Shown one piece after another: positions 15,526 through 25,324 of a DNA stretch of 54,514 bases. Below the pieces are notes generated by a model, which was not told the origin of the DNA, ran no database searches, and worked only from the letters and a program-made list of their open reading frames with translations. Made by a program: the position numbers and the translations under genes. Origin of the DNA: Clostridia bacterium (lineage in GTDB: Bacteria > Bacillota > Clostridia > Oscillospirales > Acutalibacteraceae); contig JAUNLX010000009.1 of assembly GCA_030532035.1 (NCBI GenBank), positions 1-54,514 of the forward strand, given 5' to 3'. Position 1 is the first letter of the stretch; each line of letters starts with the position of its first letter.

Positions 15526-16743
15526 TTAATCTTCCTCTAATAATTTTTTCATCAAATCTACGCCACTTTCAACGAAGTTATCTGCTGTTTTTGCAGAGCT
15601 TTCATTAAAATTCTTGATATTGCTTTTTATATTTTTTGACTTTTGATATATGAGATATGGCACTGGATCTGACGCATGCGTTTTTATTTCTATCGGCGTC
15701 GGATGATCGGGTAAAATCATAATTTTATAATCTTCAAATATCTTGTCCATATTTTCTTTTAGATATGTTAAAACAGTTTTATCGATTATCTCAATTGACT
15801 TTATCTTATTTTCAAGCTCTCCACGATGACCACATTCATCTGGTGCTTCAAAATGAAGATAGACATAGTCGCTGTGATTTTTAAGCTCATCTAATGCGCA
15901 TTCAGCTTTTCCAACGAAATTAGTGTCAATATATCCAGTTGCATTTTCGACATCAGGATGACGCATATTGGCGCCTTGAGCAATGCCTTTTAATAAATCG
16001 ACGGCAGAGATTACACTGGATTTCATTTTATATAAATTTTCAAAATCGGGGAGAACGGTCTTTTTTCCCTCGCCCCATAGCCAAATTGAATTAGCTTTAT
16101 TTTTGCCCTCGGCGGCTCTCTTTTGGTTAATAGGATGATTATCTAAAATTGAAAAACTTTTTTTCATCATATCAATCAGTGGTTTCGCATTTTCATTTTC
16201 AGACAGATATTCTTTAATTGTCTTACCACTTATATCGTGAGGTGGCGTCATATTTGAAAGGTCGGTAGTTCCATTTTTCCAAACAAGGCAATGACGATAA
16301 GACACACCATTAAAAAATTCGAAAATATCATTCTTGAAAGCGTCATTTATAGCCTCTATTAAAATCTCTGCATCTTCTGATGAAATATCTCCACCGCAAT
16401 AATCCACCATTTTTTTGTCTTCATAATTGGCGTCATCACTCAAAGTAACTAAATTGCATCTCAAAGTTACATCACTATCATCGAGAGAAAGTCCGAGAGA
16501 AAGAGCCTCTAAGGGAGAACGACCAGTATAATATTTAAGTGGATCAAATCCCATAACACTCATATTTGCAATATCTGATCCAGGTTTCATATTATCTGGA
16601 ACAGTTTTCACTAAACCAACGATTGACTTTTCAGATAGGGAGTTCATCATGGTTTTTTTTGCAACTTCCATAGGTGTTTTGCCATTTAATTGTTTTAATG
16701 GATAATCTGACATTCCGTCACAAAGCAGTACTAAGTATTTCAT
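15526..16743 (-). CDS. ApgM-like cofactor-independent phosphoglycerate mutase or alternative homoserine kinase
   Basis: 405 residues. The alkaline-phosphatase-superfamily metal site begins with LLCDGMSDYP (7-16); GSDIANMSVMGFDP (about 57-70) contains the phosphoserine region, and the late DHPTPIEIKTHASDPVP is the second metal-ligand block. This is the archaeal-type ApgM family. Members interconvert 2- and 3-phosphoglycerate, but a bacterial branch has been proposed to replace homoserine kinase in threonine synthesis. Direct linkage to metY, which also draws on homoserine, favours the second role here (inference). It starts 60 bases after purL, with an AAAGGAC ribosome site. Confidence 0.85.
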   Translation of the reverse strand: MKYLVLLCDGMSDYPLKQLNGKTPMEVAKKTMMNSLSEKSIVGLVKTVPDNMKPGSDIANMSVMGFDPLKYYTGRSPLEALSLGLSLDDSDVTLRCNLVTLSDDANYEDKKMVDYCGGDISSEDAEILIEAINDAFKNDIFEFFNGVSYRHCLVWKNGTTDLSNMTPPHDISGKTIKEYLSENENAKPLIDMMKKSFSILDNHPINQKRAAEGKNKANSIWLWGEGKKTVLPDFENLYKMKSSVISAVDLLKGIAQGANMRHPDVENATGYIDTNFVGKAECALDELKNHSDYVYLHFEAPDECGHRGELENKIKSIEIIDKTVLTYLKENMDKIFEDYKIMILPDHPTPIEIKTHASDPVPYLIYQKSKNIKSNIKNFNESSAKTADNFVESGVDLMKKLLEED

Positions 16744-16803
16744 TTTTTGTCCTTTTGTATTCTCGATATAAAATAAATTTATATTGAATTATTTTACTTA
16801 AAT

Positions 16804-19800
16804 TTATTTGAAGTATTCAACACCCGATAAAAAGATTTTTTGATCTTTATTTCCCGGTATATTTTTATGGATATTTTCTCCGTAGCGTTCACTGTGTCCC
16901 ATTTTTCCTAAAATGCGTCCTGTTTTGTCTGTAATACCTTCAATTGCACATACAGAGCCATTGGGATTAAATCTTATATCATCACTCACATTGCCATTTA
17001 AGTCGACATATTGAGTTGCAATTTGACCATTTTCATTGAGCATTTTTAAGACATCAAGGCTTGCAGTAAATCTGCCCTCGCCGTGAGATACAGGTATGGA
17101 ATGAATATCTCCAACTTCGACATTTGAAAACCATGGCGATTTTACACTTGTGATTTTAGTCTGAACAAAGGTTGAAACGTGTCTACCTATGTAATTGTAT
17201 GTCAAAGTGGGATCATTTGTTTCAAGGGATTTTATTTCTCCATAGGGGACAAGTCCAGTTTTGATAAGTGCTTGGAAACCGTTACAAATTCCTAAAATCA
17301 GACCTTTGCGATTTTCAAATAAATCACAGACAGCTTCTTTTATTCTCTCTGAGCGCAGAAAAGCTGCAATGAACTTTCCTGAACCGTCAGGCTCGTCTCC
17401 GGCAGAAAATCCGCCGGGAATCATAAGAATTTGAGATTCTTTTAATTTCTTTGAAAATTCTAAAATGGATTCTTCAATCTGCTGTGGATTGAGATTTTTA
17501 ATGACAAAAACTTCTGCATTGGCACCAGCTTTTTCAAAAGCACGCTGAGTATCATACTCACAGTTAGTTCCAGGGAATACGGGAATGATAACTTTAGGTT
17601 TAGCGATATTTAAATTTGGTTTTTCGTAATTGCGAGTATTAAATTCTGCAATTTCAAATTCTGTATCTGCCTGTTTGCTTGCTTTTGTTGGGAAAACACT
17701 TTCGAGAGGAGAAAGCCATTTTTCTAAAACTTCTTCTAAATCATATTTTTTATCTTCGATATAAAAGGCCTTTTCTTTAATTGTTTCGCCGAGCAAGATA
17801 ATATCAAATTCAGAATTTAATTCTTTTTCAGTTTCAATTACAAAAGAAGAATAATAGGGGGAGAAGAGATCTTCTCTACTTACATTTTTATCAAAAGCAA
17901 ATCCAAGTTTATTTCCAAAACATCTCTTTATAACATTGGCGATTGCACCGCCTTCTCTGACAACACCAGCTGATTTTATTTTTCCATTTTTCAAGCCGTC
18001 TTGAATAAAATCAAATAGTTCAATTACTTTACTTGCTTCTGGAAGGTCATGAGATTTAGAAATTGGCAATTTAATCAAATAAACTTTTGATGATTCTTTT
18101 TCAAAGACAGTAGATTTTATATCCTCGGCTTCTGCGGTATTTACAGCAAAGCTGACGAGGGTAGGGGGAACACTAATATCGTTGAAAGTACCCGACATAC
18201 TGTCTTTTCCGCCGATTGCAGGTGTAGAAAAATCAATCTGGGCTTTGAGTGCTCCGAGTAGTGCAGAAGCGGGTTTGCCCCATTTTGTAGGTTCTTTTTC
18301 AAGTTTTTCAAAATATTCCTGAAATGTTAGTCTTGAATTTTTATAAGTTCCACCGATTGCAACTAATCTTGCAAGCGACATCACAACAGCCATATATGCA
18401 CCATGGAAAGGGGATATTTTTGAAATTTCAGGAGTGAAACCGAAACTCATAGTTGAACAAGTGTTTGTTTTGCCTGAAATAACGGGAATTTTACCAACTA
18501 TTGCTTCTTCGGGTGTGAGTTGATATTTTCCAGCAAAGGGCATTAATACAGAGCCTGCACCTATAGTGGAGTCAAAGTGTTCAACCATACCTTTTTGAGC
18601 ACAGACATTTAACTGAGTTAAATTATCAAAGAAAAGCTCGTCTAAATTTTCTTTTGCATAATTTTTATATAATTTATCGGAAATATTTTCAGGGCTTTTA
18701 ATAACGGCAGTTGCTGTTTGTGTAACGCCATTTGTATCTAAAAATTCTCTGCTTATATCTACAATGGTTTCGCCATTGAATATCATTTTTAATCTGTTAG
18801 TGTCTGTAACAGTTGCAACTTGAGTAGCTTCTAAATTCTCTTGCTTTGCAAGTTCTAAAAATTCTGCTTTGTCTTTTTTATCTAAGACAATAGCCATTCG
18901 CTCTTGCGACTCGGAAATTGCAAGTTCTGTTCCATTTAAGCCCTCATATTTTTTCAAAACAGTATTGAGGTCAATTTCGAGTCCAGGGGAAAGTTCTCCA
19001 ATTGCAACACTCACACCACCAGCACCAAAATCATTACAGCGTTTAATCATTTTTGCGACTTTGGGATTTCTGAAAAGTCTTTGAATTTTTCTTTCAATAG
19101 GGGGATTTCCCTTTTGAACTTCTGCACCACAGGTTTCAAGAGAAGCTAAATCATGACATTTCGATGAACCAGTAGCACCACCACAGCCGTCTCTTCCCGT
19201 TCTTCCACCGAGTAAAATTACAATATCTTCGGCAACAGGAATTTCTCTGATAACATTTTCTTTAGGAGAAGCTGCAATAACAGCTCCTAATTCCATTCTC
19301 TTTGCGGTATATCCGGGGTCGTAAACTTCAAAGACTTGAGAAGTTGCAAGTCCTATTTGGTTTCCGTATGAAGAATATCCGTCGCAGGCGCCAGTTGTAA
19401 TTTTTTTCTGCGGAAGTTTACCCTCTATTGTCTCTTCAAGGGGAGTCAAGGGATTGCCAGCACCAGTAATTCTCATAGCTTGATAAACATAAGCTCTTCC
19501 CGAAAGTGGATCACGAATTGCACCACCTAAGCAGGTCGCAGCTCCACCAAAAGGCTCAATTTCAGTAGGATGATTGTGCGTTTCGTTTTTAAACTGCAAG
19601 AGCCAGGGCTCTTTTTTGCCGTCTATGTCAACTGTTATATTTATTGAGCAGGCATTTATTTCCTCGCTCTCGTCTAAATCATCGGCAAGACCTTTAGATT
19701 TTATAACCTTTGTTCCAATTGTCGCCATATCCATAAGGCAAACATCTTTATTTTTGTTTTTATATAGTTTGGAACGATATTCAAAATAATTTTTTATAGC

Positions 19801-20553
19801 GTCTTCAAAAACCTTTTTATATTTACTTTCTTCAACTTCAATATTTTCAAGCTTAGTTAAAAAAGTAGTATGTCTGCAATGGTCAGACCAATATGTATCA
19901 ATTACTTTGAGTTCAGTTTTTGTGGGATTTCTCTTTTCGGTATTCTTAAAATAGTCACGACAAAATTTAAGGTCATCAAGGCTCATTGCAAAGCCGTTTT
20001 GCCTATGAAAGTTTTCGATTTCTTCATCACTCATTGAATTGAAATTATCATATATGGGTTCTTTTTCAATTTCAGAAATGTTGAGTGCCAAAGTCTCGGG
20101 TATCATTAAATCTGCAAATTTAGATTCAAGTGGATTTATTAAATAATTTTTTATTCTCTCAAAATCAGATTCTGAAAGATCTCCGTCAAAAATATAAATT
20201 TTTGCACATCTTACAGTAGGCGCTTTTTCGCCTGTAAATAAAGCTATGCACTGTGCAGCTGAATCTGCTCTCTGGTCATATTGTCCAGGCAAGTATTCAA
20301 TGACAAAATATTTTTGATTTTCGTTTATCTCGAGTTCTTCATATGTTATGTCCGTAACAGGGTCGGAAAATACTGTTTTTACAGCTTTTTCCATATTTTT
20401 TTCGTCTATTCCCTCTACGAAATAACGATTTATTATTTTAAGATTGAAATTTGAATTGATATTAAGCGTGAGCTTTATATCCTCTAAAACATTTGATGAT
20501 TCAACCGAAAATTCTTCTCTTTTTTCGACATAAATTTTATAAACTTTAGGCAA
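16804..20553 (-). CDS. purL: Phosphoribosylformylglycinamidine synthase, single-chain PurL
   Basis: 1249 residues from the TTG at 20553, chosen because GGAGG lies 7 bases upstream; a 22-codon longer frame has no ribosome site. It is the large one-chain form: an N-terminal PurS-like region, a linker with WSDHCRHTTF (about residue 245), two AIRS-like ATP-binding halves, and a C-terminal glutamine amidotransferase with PGGFSAGD, the nucleophilic Cys in LGICNGFQ and a late GHSERYGEN. It converts FGAR, glutamine and ATP to FGAM in purine synthesis. No other pur gene is in the window. Confidence 0.96.
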   Translation of the reverse strand: MPKVYKIYVEKREEFSVESSNVLEDIKLTLNINSNFNLKIINRYFVEGIDEKNMEKAVKTVFSDPVTDITYEELEINENQKYFVIEYLPGQYDQRADSAAQCIALFTGEKAPTVRCAKIYIFDGDLSESDFERIKNYLINPLESKFADLMIPETLALNISEIEKEPIYDNFNSMSDEEIENFHRQNGFAMSLDDLKFCRDYFKNTEKRNPTKTELKVIDTYWSDHCRHTTFLTKLENIEVEESKYKKVFEDAIKNYFEYRSKLYKNKNKDVCLMDMATIGTKVIKSKGLADDLDESEEINACSINITVDIDGKKEPWLLQFKNETHNHPTEIEPFGGAATCLGGAIRDPLSGRAYVYQAMRITGAGNPLTPLEETIEGKLPQKKITTGACDGYSSYGNQIGLATSQVFEVYDPGYTAKRMELGAVIAASPKENVIREIPVAEDIVILLGGRTGRDGCGGATGSSKCHDLASLETCGAEVQKGNPPIERKIQRLFRNPKVAKMIKRCNDFGAGGVSVAIGELSPGLEIDLNTVLKKYEGLNGTELAISESQERMAIVLDKKDKAEFLELAKQENLEATQVATVTDTNRLKMIFNGETIVDISREFLDTNGVTQTATAVIKSPENISDKLYKNYAKENLDELFFDNLTQLNVCAQKGMVEHFDSTIGAGSVLMPFAGKYQLTPEEAIVGKIPVISGKTNTCSTMSFGFTPEISKISPFHGAYMAVVMSLARLVAIGGTYKNSRLTFQEYFEKLEKEPTKWGKPASALLGALKAQIDFSTPAIGGKDSMSGTFNDISVPPTLVSFAVNTAEAEDIKSTVFEKESSKVYLIKLPISKSHDLPEASKVIELFDFIQDGLKNGKIKSAGVVREGGAIANVIKRCFGNKLGFAFDKNVSREDLFSPYYSSFVIETEKELNSEFDIILLGETIKEKAFYIEDKKYDLEEVLEKWLSPLESVFPTKASKQADTEFEIAEFNTRNYEKPNLNIAKPKVIIPVFPGTNCEYDTQRAFEKAGANAEVFVIKNLNPQQIEESILEFSKKLKESQILMIPGGFSAGDEPDGSGKFIAAFLRSERIKEAVCDLFENRKGLILGICNGFQALIKTGLVPYGEIKSLETNDPTLTYNYIGRHVSTFVQTKITSVKSPWFSNVEVGDIHSIPVSHGEGRFTASLDVLKMLNENGQIATQYVDLNGNVSDDIRFNPNGSVCAIEGITDKTGRILGKMGHSERYGENIHKNIPGNKDQKIFLSGVEYFK

Positions 20554-20936
20554 AATAATTCCTCCAAATCTTCTGACCTTATAACAATAAATTCTAACAT
20601 TTAAGTATCTTAAAAACAACGGTTAATATACTAATAATAAAAGCTAAAAAAAGATGAAATTATGTGACTTTTCATATAATCAAATATAATTATGAATGGG
20701 ACAAAAATATAAAAGATTTTTTTAGAAAAACATATAAAAATTTATCTGCATAATAGAGAAAGAATTAATGTTATGTTATAATGTGTTCAATAATTTGGGT
20801 TAAGAAAAAGGGCGTAAGCCTTGAAATGATTGACTTGTAAAGCTTTTTTTGATATAATTATACAGTAAGTTAATATAAATAAATCCTCAATTTTAACTTG
20901 TTTTGAGGATGTAATTTTTTGTAAAGGAAGATTTTA
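20554..20936. promoter_or_regulatory. Divergent purL/parE control region
   Basis: No gene is seen in these 383 bases. Leftward, TTGTTT, 17 bases and TAGAAT could drive purL. Rightward there are two -10 elements: an extended TGTTATAAT (TATAAT at 20777-20782) and a strong promoter TTGACT (20830-20835), 17 bases, TATAAT (20853-20858). Between them is a small GTAA-loop hairpin (AAGGGCGTAAGCCTT, about 20808-20822). The last part holds ATCCTCAA / TTGAGGAT (20883-20890 and 20903-20910), then six Ts, which looks like a leader attenuator before parE. I see no recognised riboswitch. Confidence 0.6.
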
Positions 20937-22916
20937 TTGCCTAAAAACAGTTATGGTAATGAAAAAATAACACAATTAAAAGGTGCGGACAGAGTTCGTC
21001 TGCGCCCTGCAGTTATTTTTGGCTCGGATGGAATTGAGGGTTGCAGACACTCGATGTTTGAAATTCTTTCAAACTCTGTCGACGAGGCGAGAGAGGGTTT
21101 CGGGAAAAAAATAATTGTAACCAGATTTTTAGATCACAGTATTCAAATTGAAGACTTTGGTCGAGGAATCCCCATGGATTACAACGAAAGTGAAAAAGAA
21201 TATAACTGGAAACTTGTTTTTTGTGAATTATATGCTGGTGGTAAATACGACACAAATTCACAGGGCTCATATAAATATTCTTTGGGGCTCAACGGTTTAG
21301 GACTTGCCGCAACTCAATATTCTTCTGCATGGATGTATGCAAGAGTTAAGAGAGACGGCTTTATTTTTGAAGCTAATTTTGAAAAAGGACAGGCAAAGGG
21401 AAAACTAAAAAAAGAAGAATATAAGGGCAGAGAAACTGGAAGCCTTATAAGATGGTTGCCCGATTTAGATGTCTTTACTGATATAGATATTGATCTTGAG
21501 TATTATCAAACCACTCTTAAACGCCAAGCAGTAGTCAATGCAAATATAACTTTTATTTTAAAAAATGAAATTTCAAAGGGTAAATTTGAAACCTTTGAAT
21601 ATAAATATGAAAACGGAATAAAGGATTATGTAAATGAAATTGGGGGAAAGGAATTAATTACGAAACCTCAATTTTGGCAGGCTGAAAAAAGAGGTAGAGA
21701 CAGAAAGGATATGCCGGATTATAATTTATTGATTACGGCTTGCGTAGCTTTTTCAAAAACTCTGAGTTTTAAAGAATATTATCACAACTCAAGTTTTTTA
21801 GAACATGGTGGAGCTCCTGAAAAAGCAGTTAAAAGTGCCTTTCTTTCTCAAGCAGATCAATATATAAAACAAAGTGGTAAATATTTAAAAACTGATAAAA
21901 GAATAACTTATCAAGATATTGAAGACTGTCTTGTAATTGTTATTTCGTCTTTTTCAACTCAGACTTCATATGAAAATCAGACTAAAAAAGCGATCACAAA
22001 TAAATTTATTCAGGAAGCAATGACTGAATTTTTTAAACATCAACTTGAGATTTACTTTTTAGAAAATAAACTTGAAGCCGATGCAATCGCAGAACAAATA
22101 TTAATTAATATGCGAAGTCGTGTTCGTGCTGAGAGTGCCCGCAAAAACATAAAAAAAGTTCTGCAAAACAACATAGATATGACAAATAGAGTCAAAAAAT
22201 TTGTAGATTGCAGATCTAAAAATAAATCGGAGAGAGAGCTTTTTATAGTTGAGGGAGATTCAGCATTGGGCTCCTGTAAGCAAGCGAGAGATTCTAATTT
22301 TCAGGCAATAATGCCCGTTAGAGGTAAAATATTAAATTGTCTCAAAGCCGATTACAATAGAATTTTTAAATCAGATATAATTGTTGATTTAATTAAAGTT
22401 TTGGGCTGTGGAGTGGAAGTGAAGTCTTCTCATGTAAAAGACATCAATGCCTTTGATTTTGAAGCTCTTAGATGGGACAAAATCATAATTTGTACAGACG
22501 CCGATGTTGACGGATTTCAGATAAGAACACTCATTTTAACTATGATATACAGGCTTATGCCGACACTCATTAAAGAGGGTAAAATTTATATAGCTGAATC
22601 GCCACTATATGAAATAAATGCAAAAAAGGAAACTTATTTTTGCTATAACGAAGAGGAAAAGACAAGGGCAATAAAAGCCTTAGGCGATGAAAAATATACC
22701 GTTCAGCGTTCAAAGGGTTTGGGTGAAAATGATGCTGATATGATGTGGCTTACTACTATGGGCCCAGAAACAAGACGCCTTATAAAAGTTAGTTCTGATG
22801 AGGTCGTTAAAACAGCAGAAGTTTTTGAACTCTTGCTTGGCGACAATATAGACGGAAGAAAAAAACATATTGAAGATAATGGTTATAAATATATAGAAAT
22901 GACTGATGTGAGTTAG
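20937..22916 (+). CDS. parE: DNA topoisomerase IV/gyrase-like subunit B (ParE type)
   Basis: 659 residues, from a TTG with an AAAGGAAG site. The GHKL ATPase motifs are SVDEARE (N-box), GRGIPMDY and GLNGLGLA. The TOPRIM domain has EGDSALGSCKQARD near 438 and TDADVDG near 520 (catalytic Glu and metal aspartates). The C-terminus lacks the insertion found in Gram-negative GyrB. Paired directly with a subunit A gene 11 bases later, it forms a type IIA topoisomerase that unlinks or relaxes DNA. The separate gyrA/gyrB genes are presumably elsewhere, so topoisomerase IV is the likelier identity. Confidence 0.92.
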   Translation: MPKNSYGNEKITQLKGADRVRLRPAVIFGSDGIEGCRHSMFEILSNSVDEAREGFGKKIIVTRFLDHSIQIEDFGRGIPMDYNESEKEYNWKLVFCELYAGGKYDTNSQGSYKYSLGLNGLGLAATQYSSAWMYARVKRDGFIFEANFEKGQAKGKLKKEEYKGRETGSLIRWLPDLDVFTDIDIDLEYYQTTLKRQAVVNANITFILKNEISKGKFETFEYKYENGIKDYVNEIGGKELITKPQFWQAEKRGRDRKDMPDYNLLITACVAFSKTLSFKEYYHNSSFLEHGGAPEKAVKSAFLSQADQYIKQSGKYLKTDKRITYQDIEDCLVIVISSFSTQTSYENQTKKAITNKFIQEAMTEFFKHQLEIYFLENKLEADAIAEQILINMRSRVRAESARKNIKKVLQNNIDMTNRVKKFVDCRSKNKSERELFIVEGDSALGSCKQARDSNFQAIMPVRGKILNCLKADYNRIFKSDIIVDLIKVLGCGVEVKSSHVKDINAFDFEALRWDKIIICTDADVDGFQIRTLILTMIYRLMPTLIKEGKIYIAESPLYEINAKKETYFCYNEEEKTRAIKALGDEKYTVQRSKGLGENDADMMWLTTMGPETRRLIKVSSDEVVKTAEVFELLLGDNIDGRKKHIEDNGYKYIEMTDVS

Positions 22917-22927
22917 GGGATAACAGA

Positions 22928-25138
22928 TTGAAAAAGGACGAACATAAAACGCATATTTCGGGTGCGGGAGAGGTAGTCGAACAGAAGATTACCGACACTT
23001 TAGAATTAAATTATATGCCTTATGCCATGAGTGTTATTATGTCGAGGGCTATTCCCGAAATAGATGGTTTGAAACCGTCACATAGAAAGCTTCTCTATAC
23101 GATGTATAAGATGGGGCTTTTGCGTGGTGCCAGAACAAAGTCTGCAAATATAGTTGGTACAACTATGAAATTAAATCCCCATGGAGATCAAGCTATTTAC
23201 GATACCATGGTCAGATTATCTAAAGGATATGAAGCACTTTTATATCCTTATGTTGACTCTAAGGGAAACTTCGGTAAAAGTTATTCAAGGGATATGCAAT
23301 GGGCGGCACCTCGATATACAGAGGCAAAATTGACACCAATTTGCAATGAGCTTTTTTGTGATATAGATTTTGATACTGTTGATTTTGTCGACAACTATGA
23401 CAATACTATGAAAGAGCCACTTTTGTTGCCGGTAAGGTTTCCGAGCATTCTTGTCAATCTAAATAGTGGAATTGCTGTTGGTATGGCAAGCTCTATCTGT
23501 TCATTTAATTTAGAGGAAATTGCCAATGCAACCATAGGTCTTATTGACGACGATGACTATGATGTGCGTGAAAGTATAAATGCCCCCGATTTTATAGGTG
23601 GCGGTACAGTAATAATTGATCGAAAAGAGTTCAATAAAATTTTAGATACTGGAAAAGGCTCTCTTAAAATCAGGGGAAATTACGAATATGATAAAAAGAA
23701 TAACTGTATCGACATAAAACAAATTGCCCCAACAACAACTTGTGAAGCTATAATTGACAAGGTGATTGAGAAAGTCAAAAGTGGAGAACTCAAAGAAATT
23801 AGCGACATAAGAGATGAGAGTGACAAGAACGGACTTAAGATAACAATTGACTTAAAGCGAGGCACAAATGTTGAAATTCTAATGCAAAAGCTGTATAAAT
23901 TGACACCTTTAGAAGACAGCTTTTCCTGTAATTTCAATATCTTAGTCGGTGGCGGAGCAAGAGTTTTAGGCGTAACGGATATATTAAGAGAATGGATAGC
24001 TTTTCGCTTTGAATGTGTTCGTAGACGAGTATATTTCAAACTGCAAAAAGCAAAAAACCGTCTGCATTTACTTGAAGGTTTGTCGGAAATTCTTTTAGAT
24101 ATTGATAAGGCAATCAAAATAATCAGAGAAACCGAAGATGAAGATTTGGTAATACCTAATTTGATGATAGGCTTTGGAATTGATGAAATACAGGCAGATT
24201 TTGTTGCAGAAATAAAACTTAAAAATTTAAACAAGCAATTTATTTTGAGAAAGCTTGAAGATATTGAGCAACTCAAAGCAGATATTGAAAAAAGAGAAAA
24301 TATCTTAAAAAATAAATCGGCAATTGACGGAATAATAAAAGACGAACTCAAAGAAATTGTCAAAAAATACAATGTGCCGAGAAAAACACAAATTATATAT
24401 GAAGAAGATGTCGTTGAATTTGAACCAGAAGAAGAAATTGACGATAGTCCTGTTTTTGTTTTCTTCACAAAAGAGGGATATTTCAAAAAAATCACTCCAC
24501 AGTCTTTGAGAATGAGCGGAGAACAAAATTTAAAGCCTGGAGATAAGATAATTTTTGAAAGCGAAGAGACAAATGACACTGAACTTCTGTTCTTTACTGA
24601 TAAAGCTAATGTATATAAATCAAAGGCAAGCGATTTTGAAAATAGTAAGGCTTCTGTTTTAGGAGATTATGTTGCTTCAGAATTGGAAGCTGAAAAAGAT
24701 GAAAATATAATCTTTATGGCACCTACAAGAAATTATGAGGGCTTTTTGATGTTCTTTTACGAAGACGGACGAGTGGCAAAAGTTGAACTAAAGGCTTATG
24801 AAACTAAAACAAATCGTAAAAAGTTATTAAATGCTTGTAGCACTCATGCAAAGCTGATAAATGTTATAGTTTGTACAGAAGATAAAGATTTTATAATTCA
24901 TACTACAGAAGACAGATACCTTATCTTTTCTTCGGCACAGCTTACAATGAAGCTAAATAAAAATGTTCAAGGCGTCAAAGTTGCGTCGCTTAAAAAGAAT
25001 GCTTTTGTAGATTCAGCAGAATTTTATGATGAAGAGATGTTTGTAAATCCTACAAGATATAAAAGTTCTAATTTGCCATTTAGAGGTGCGAAGATTAGCA
25101 AGGAAGACGCAAAATCTAATCAATATCAACTGTTTTAA
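22928..25138 (+). CDS. parC: DNA topoisomerase IV/gyrase-like subunit A (ParC type)
   Basis: 736 residues, from a TTG with an AGGGGAT site 11 bases after parE. The catalytic tyrosine is Y130 in AAPRYTEAKL. The quinolone-determining region reads NPHGDQAIYD: Gln88 stands where most GyrA/ParC proteins have Ser or Thr, while the downstream Asp is kept. The central coiled coil (about 400-480) and C-terminal blades (VFFTKEGYFKKIT, LMFFYEDGRVAKV, FIIHTTEDRYLIF) resemble a reduced beta-propeller without an obvious GyrA box, as expected for ParC. The operon ends at the palindrome array and terminator downstream. Confidence 0.92.
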   Translation: MKKDEHKTHISGAGEVVEQKITDTLELNYMPYAMSVIMSRAIPEIDGLKPSHRKLLYTMYKMGLLRGARTKSANIVGTTMKLNPHGDQAIYDTMVRLSKGYEALLYPYVDSKGNFGKSYSRDMQWAAPRYTEAKLTPICNELFCDIDFDTVDFVDNYDNTMKEPLLLPVRFPSILVNLNSGIAVGMASSICSFNLEEIANATIGLIDDDDYDVRESINAPDFIGGGTVIIDRKEFNKILDTGKGSLKIRGNYEYDKKNNCIDIKQIAPTTTCEAIIDKVIEKVKSGELKEISDIRDESDKNGLKITIDLKRGTNVEILMQKLYKLTPLEDSFSCNFNILVGGGARVLGVTDILREWIAFRFECVRRRVYFKLQKAKNRLHLLEGLSEILLDIDKAIKIIRETEDEDLVIPNLMIGFGIDEIQADFVAEIKLKNLNKQFILRKLEDIEQLKADIEKRENILKNKSAIDGIIKDELKEIVKKYNVPRKTQIIYEEDVVEFEPEEEIDDSPVFVFFTKEGYFKKITPQSLRMSGEQNLKPGDKIIFESEETNDTELLFFTDKANVYKSKASDFENSKASVLGDYVASELEAEKDENIIFMAPTRNYEGFLMFFYEDGRVAKVELKAYETKTNRKKLLNACSTHAKLINVIVCTEDKDFIIHTTEDRYLIFSSAQLTMKLNKNVQGVKVASLKKNAFVDSAEFYDEEMFVNPTRYKSSNLPFRGAKISKEDAKSNQYQLF

Positions 25139-25170
25139 ATCATAGAGTGTGAAAAAAATAAAATACTACA

Positions 25171-25288
25171 CTACCTCACGAAGTGGGGTAAAAAATAAAA
25201 TGTCCATAATATATGCTACCCCACGAAGTGGGATAAAAAAATAAAACGCCCATAATATACGCTGCCCCACGAAGTGGGGTAAAAAAAT
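25171..25288. repeat. Three tandem units with a CCCCACGAAGTGGGG palindrome
   Basis: Units start at 25171, 25216 and 25262 (45-46 bases). Each begins with CTACCCCACGAAGTGGGGTA or a one- or two-base variant and continues with AAAAAATAAAACGCCCATAA or a close variant. The unit tail AAAACGCCC becomes the left arm of the terminator after the third copy. The palindrome is the one seen alone at 3339-3361. The array lies between converging genes. Confidence 0.88.
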
Positions 25289-25315
25289 AAAACGCCCTGC
25301 ACCGCAGGGCGTTTT
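25289..25315. terminator. Bidirectional terminator between parC and the ABC-system gene
   Basis: Perfect 12-bp stem AAAACGCCCTGC / GCAGGGCGTTTT with loop ACC. T or A runs on both flanks let it work for parC and for the converging leftward operon. Confidence 0.9.
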
Positions 25316-25324
25316 CCATAACCT

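Noticed and set aside
20808-20822. Riboswitch in the parE upstream region
   Set aside because: Only a short GTAA-loop hairpin is visible, with none of the conserved core of a known riboswitch class.
23680-24579. 299-residue minus-strand frame inside parC
   Set aside because: It is a Ser/Ile-rich shadow of the conserved parC coding sequence with no ribosome site or family resemblance.
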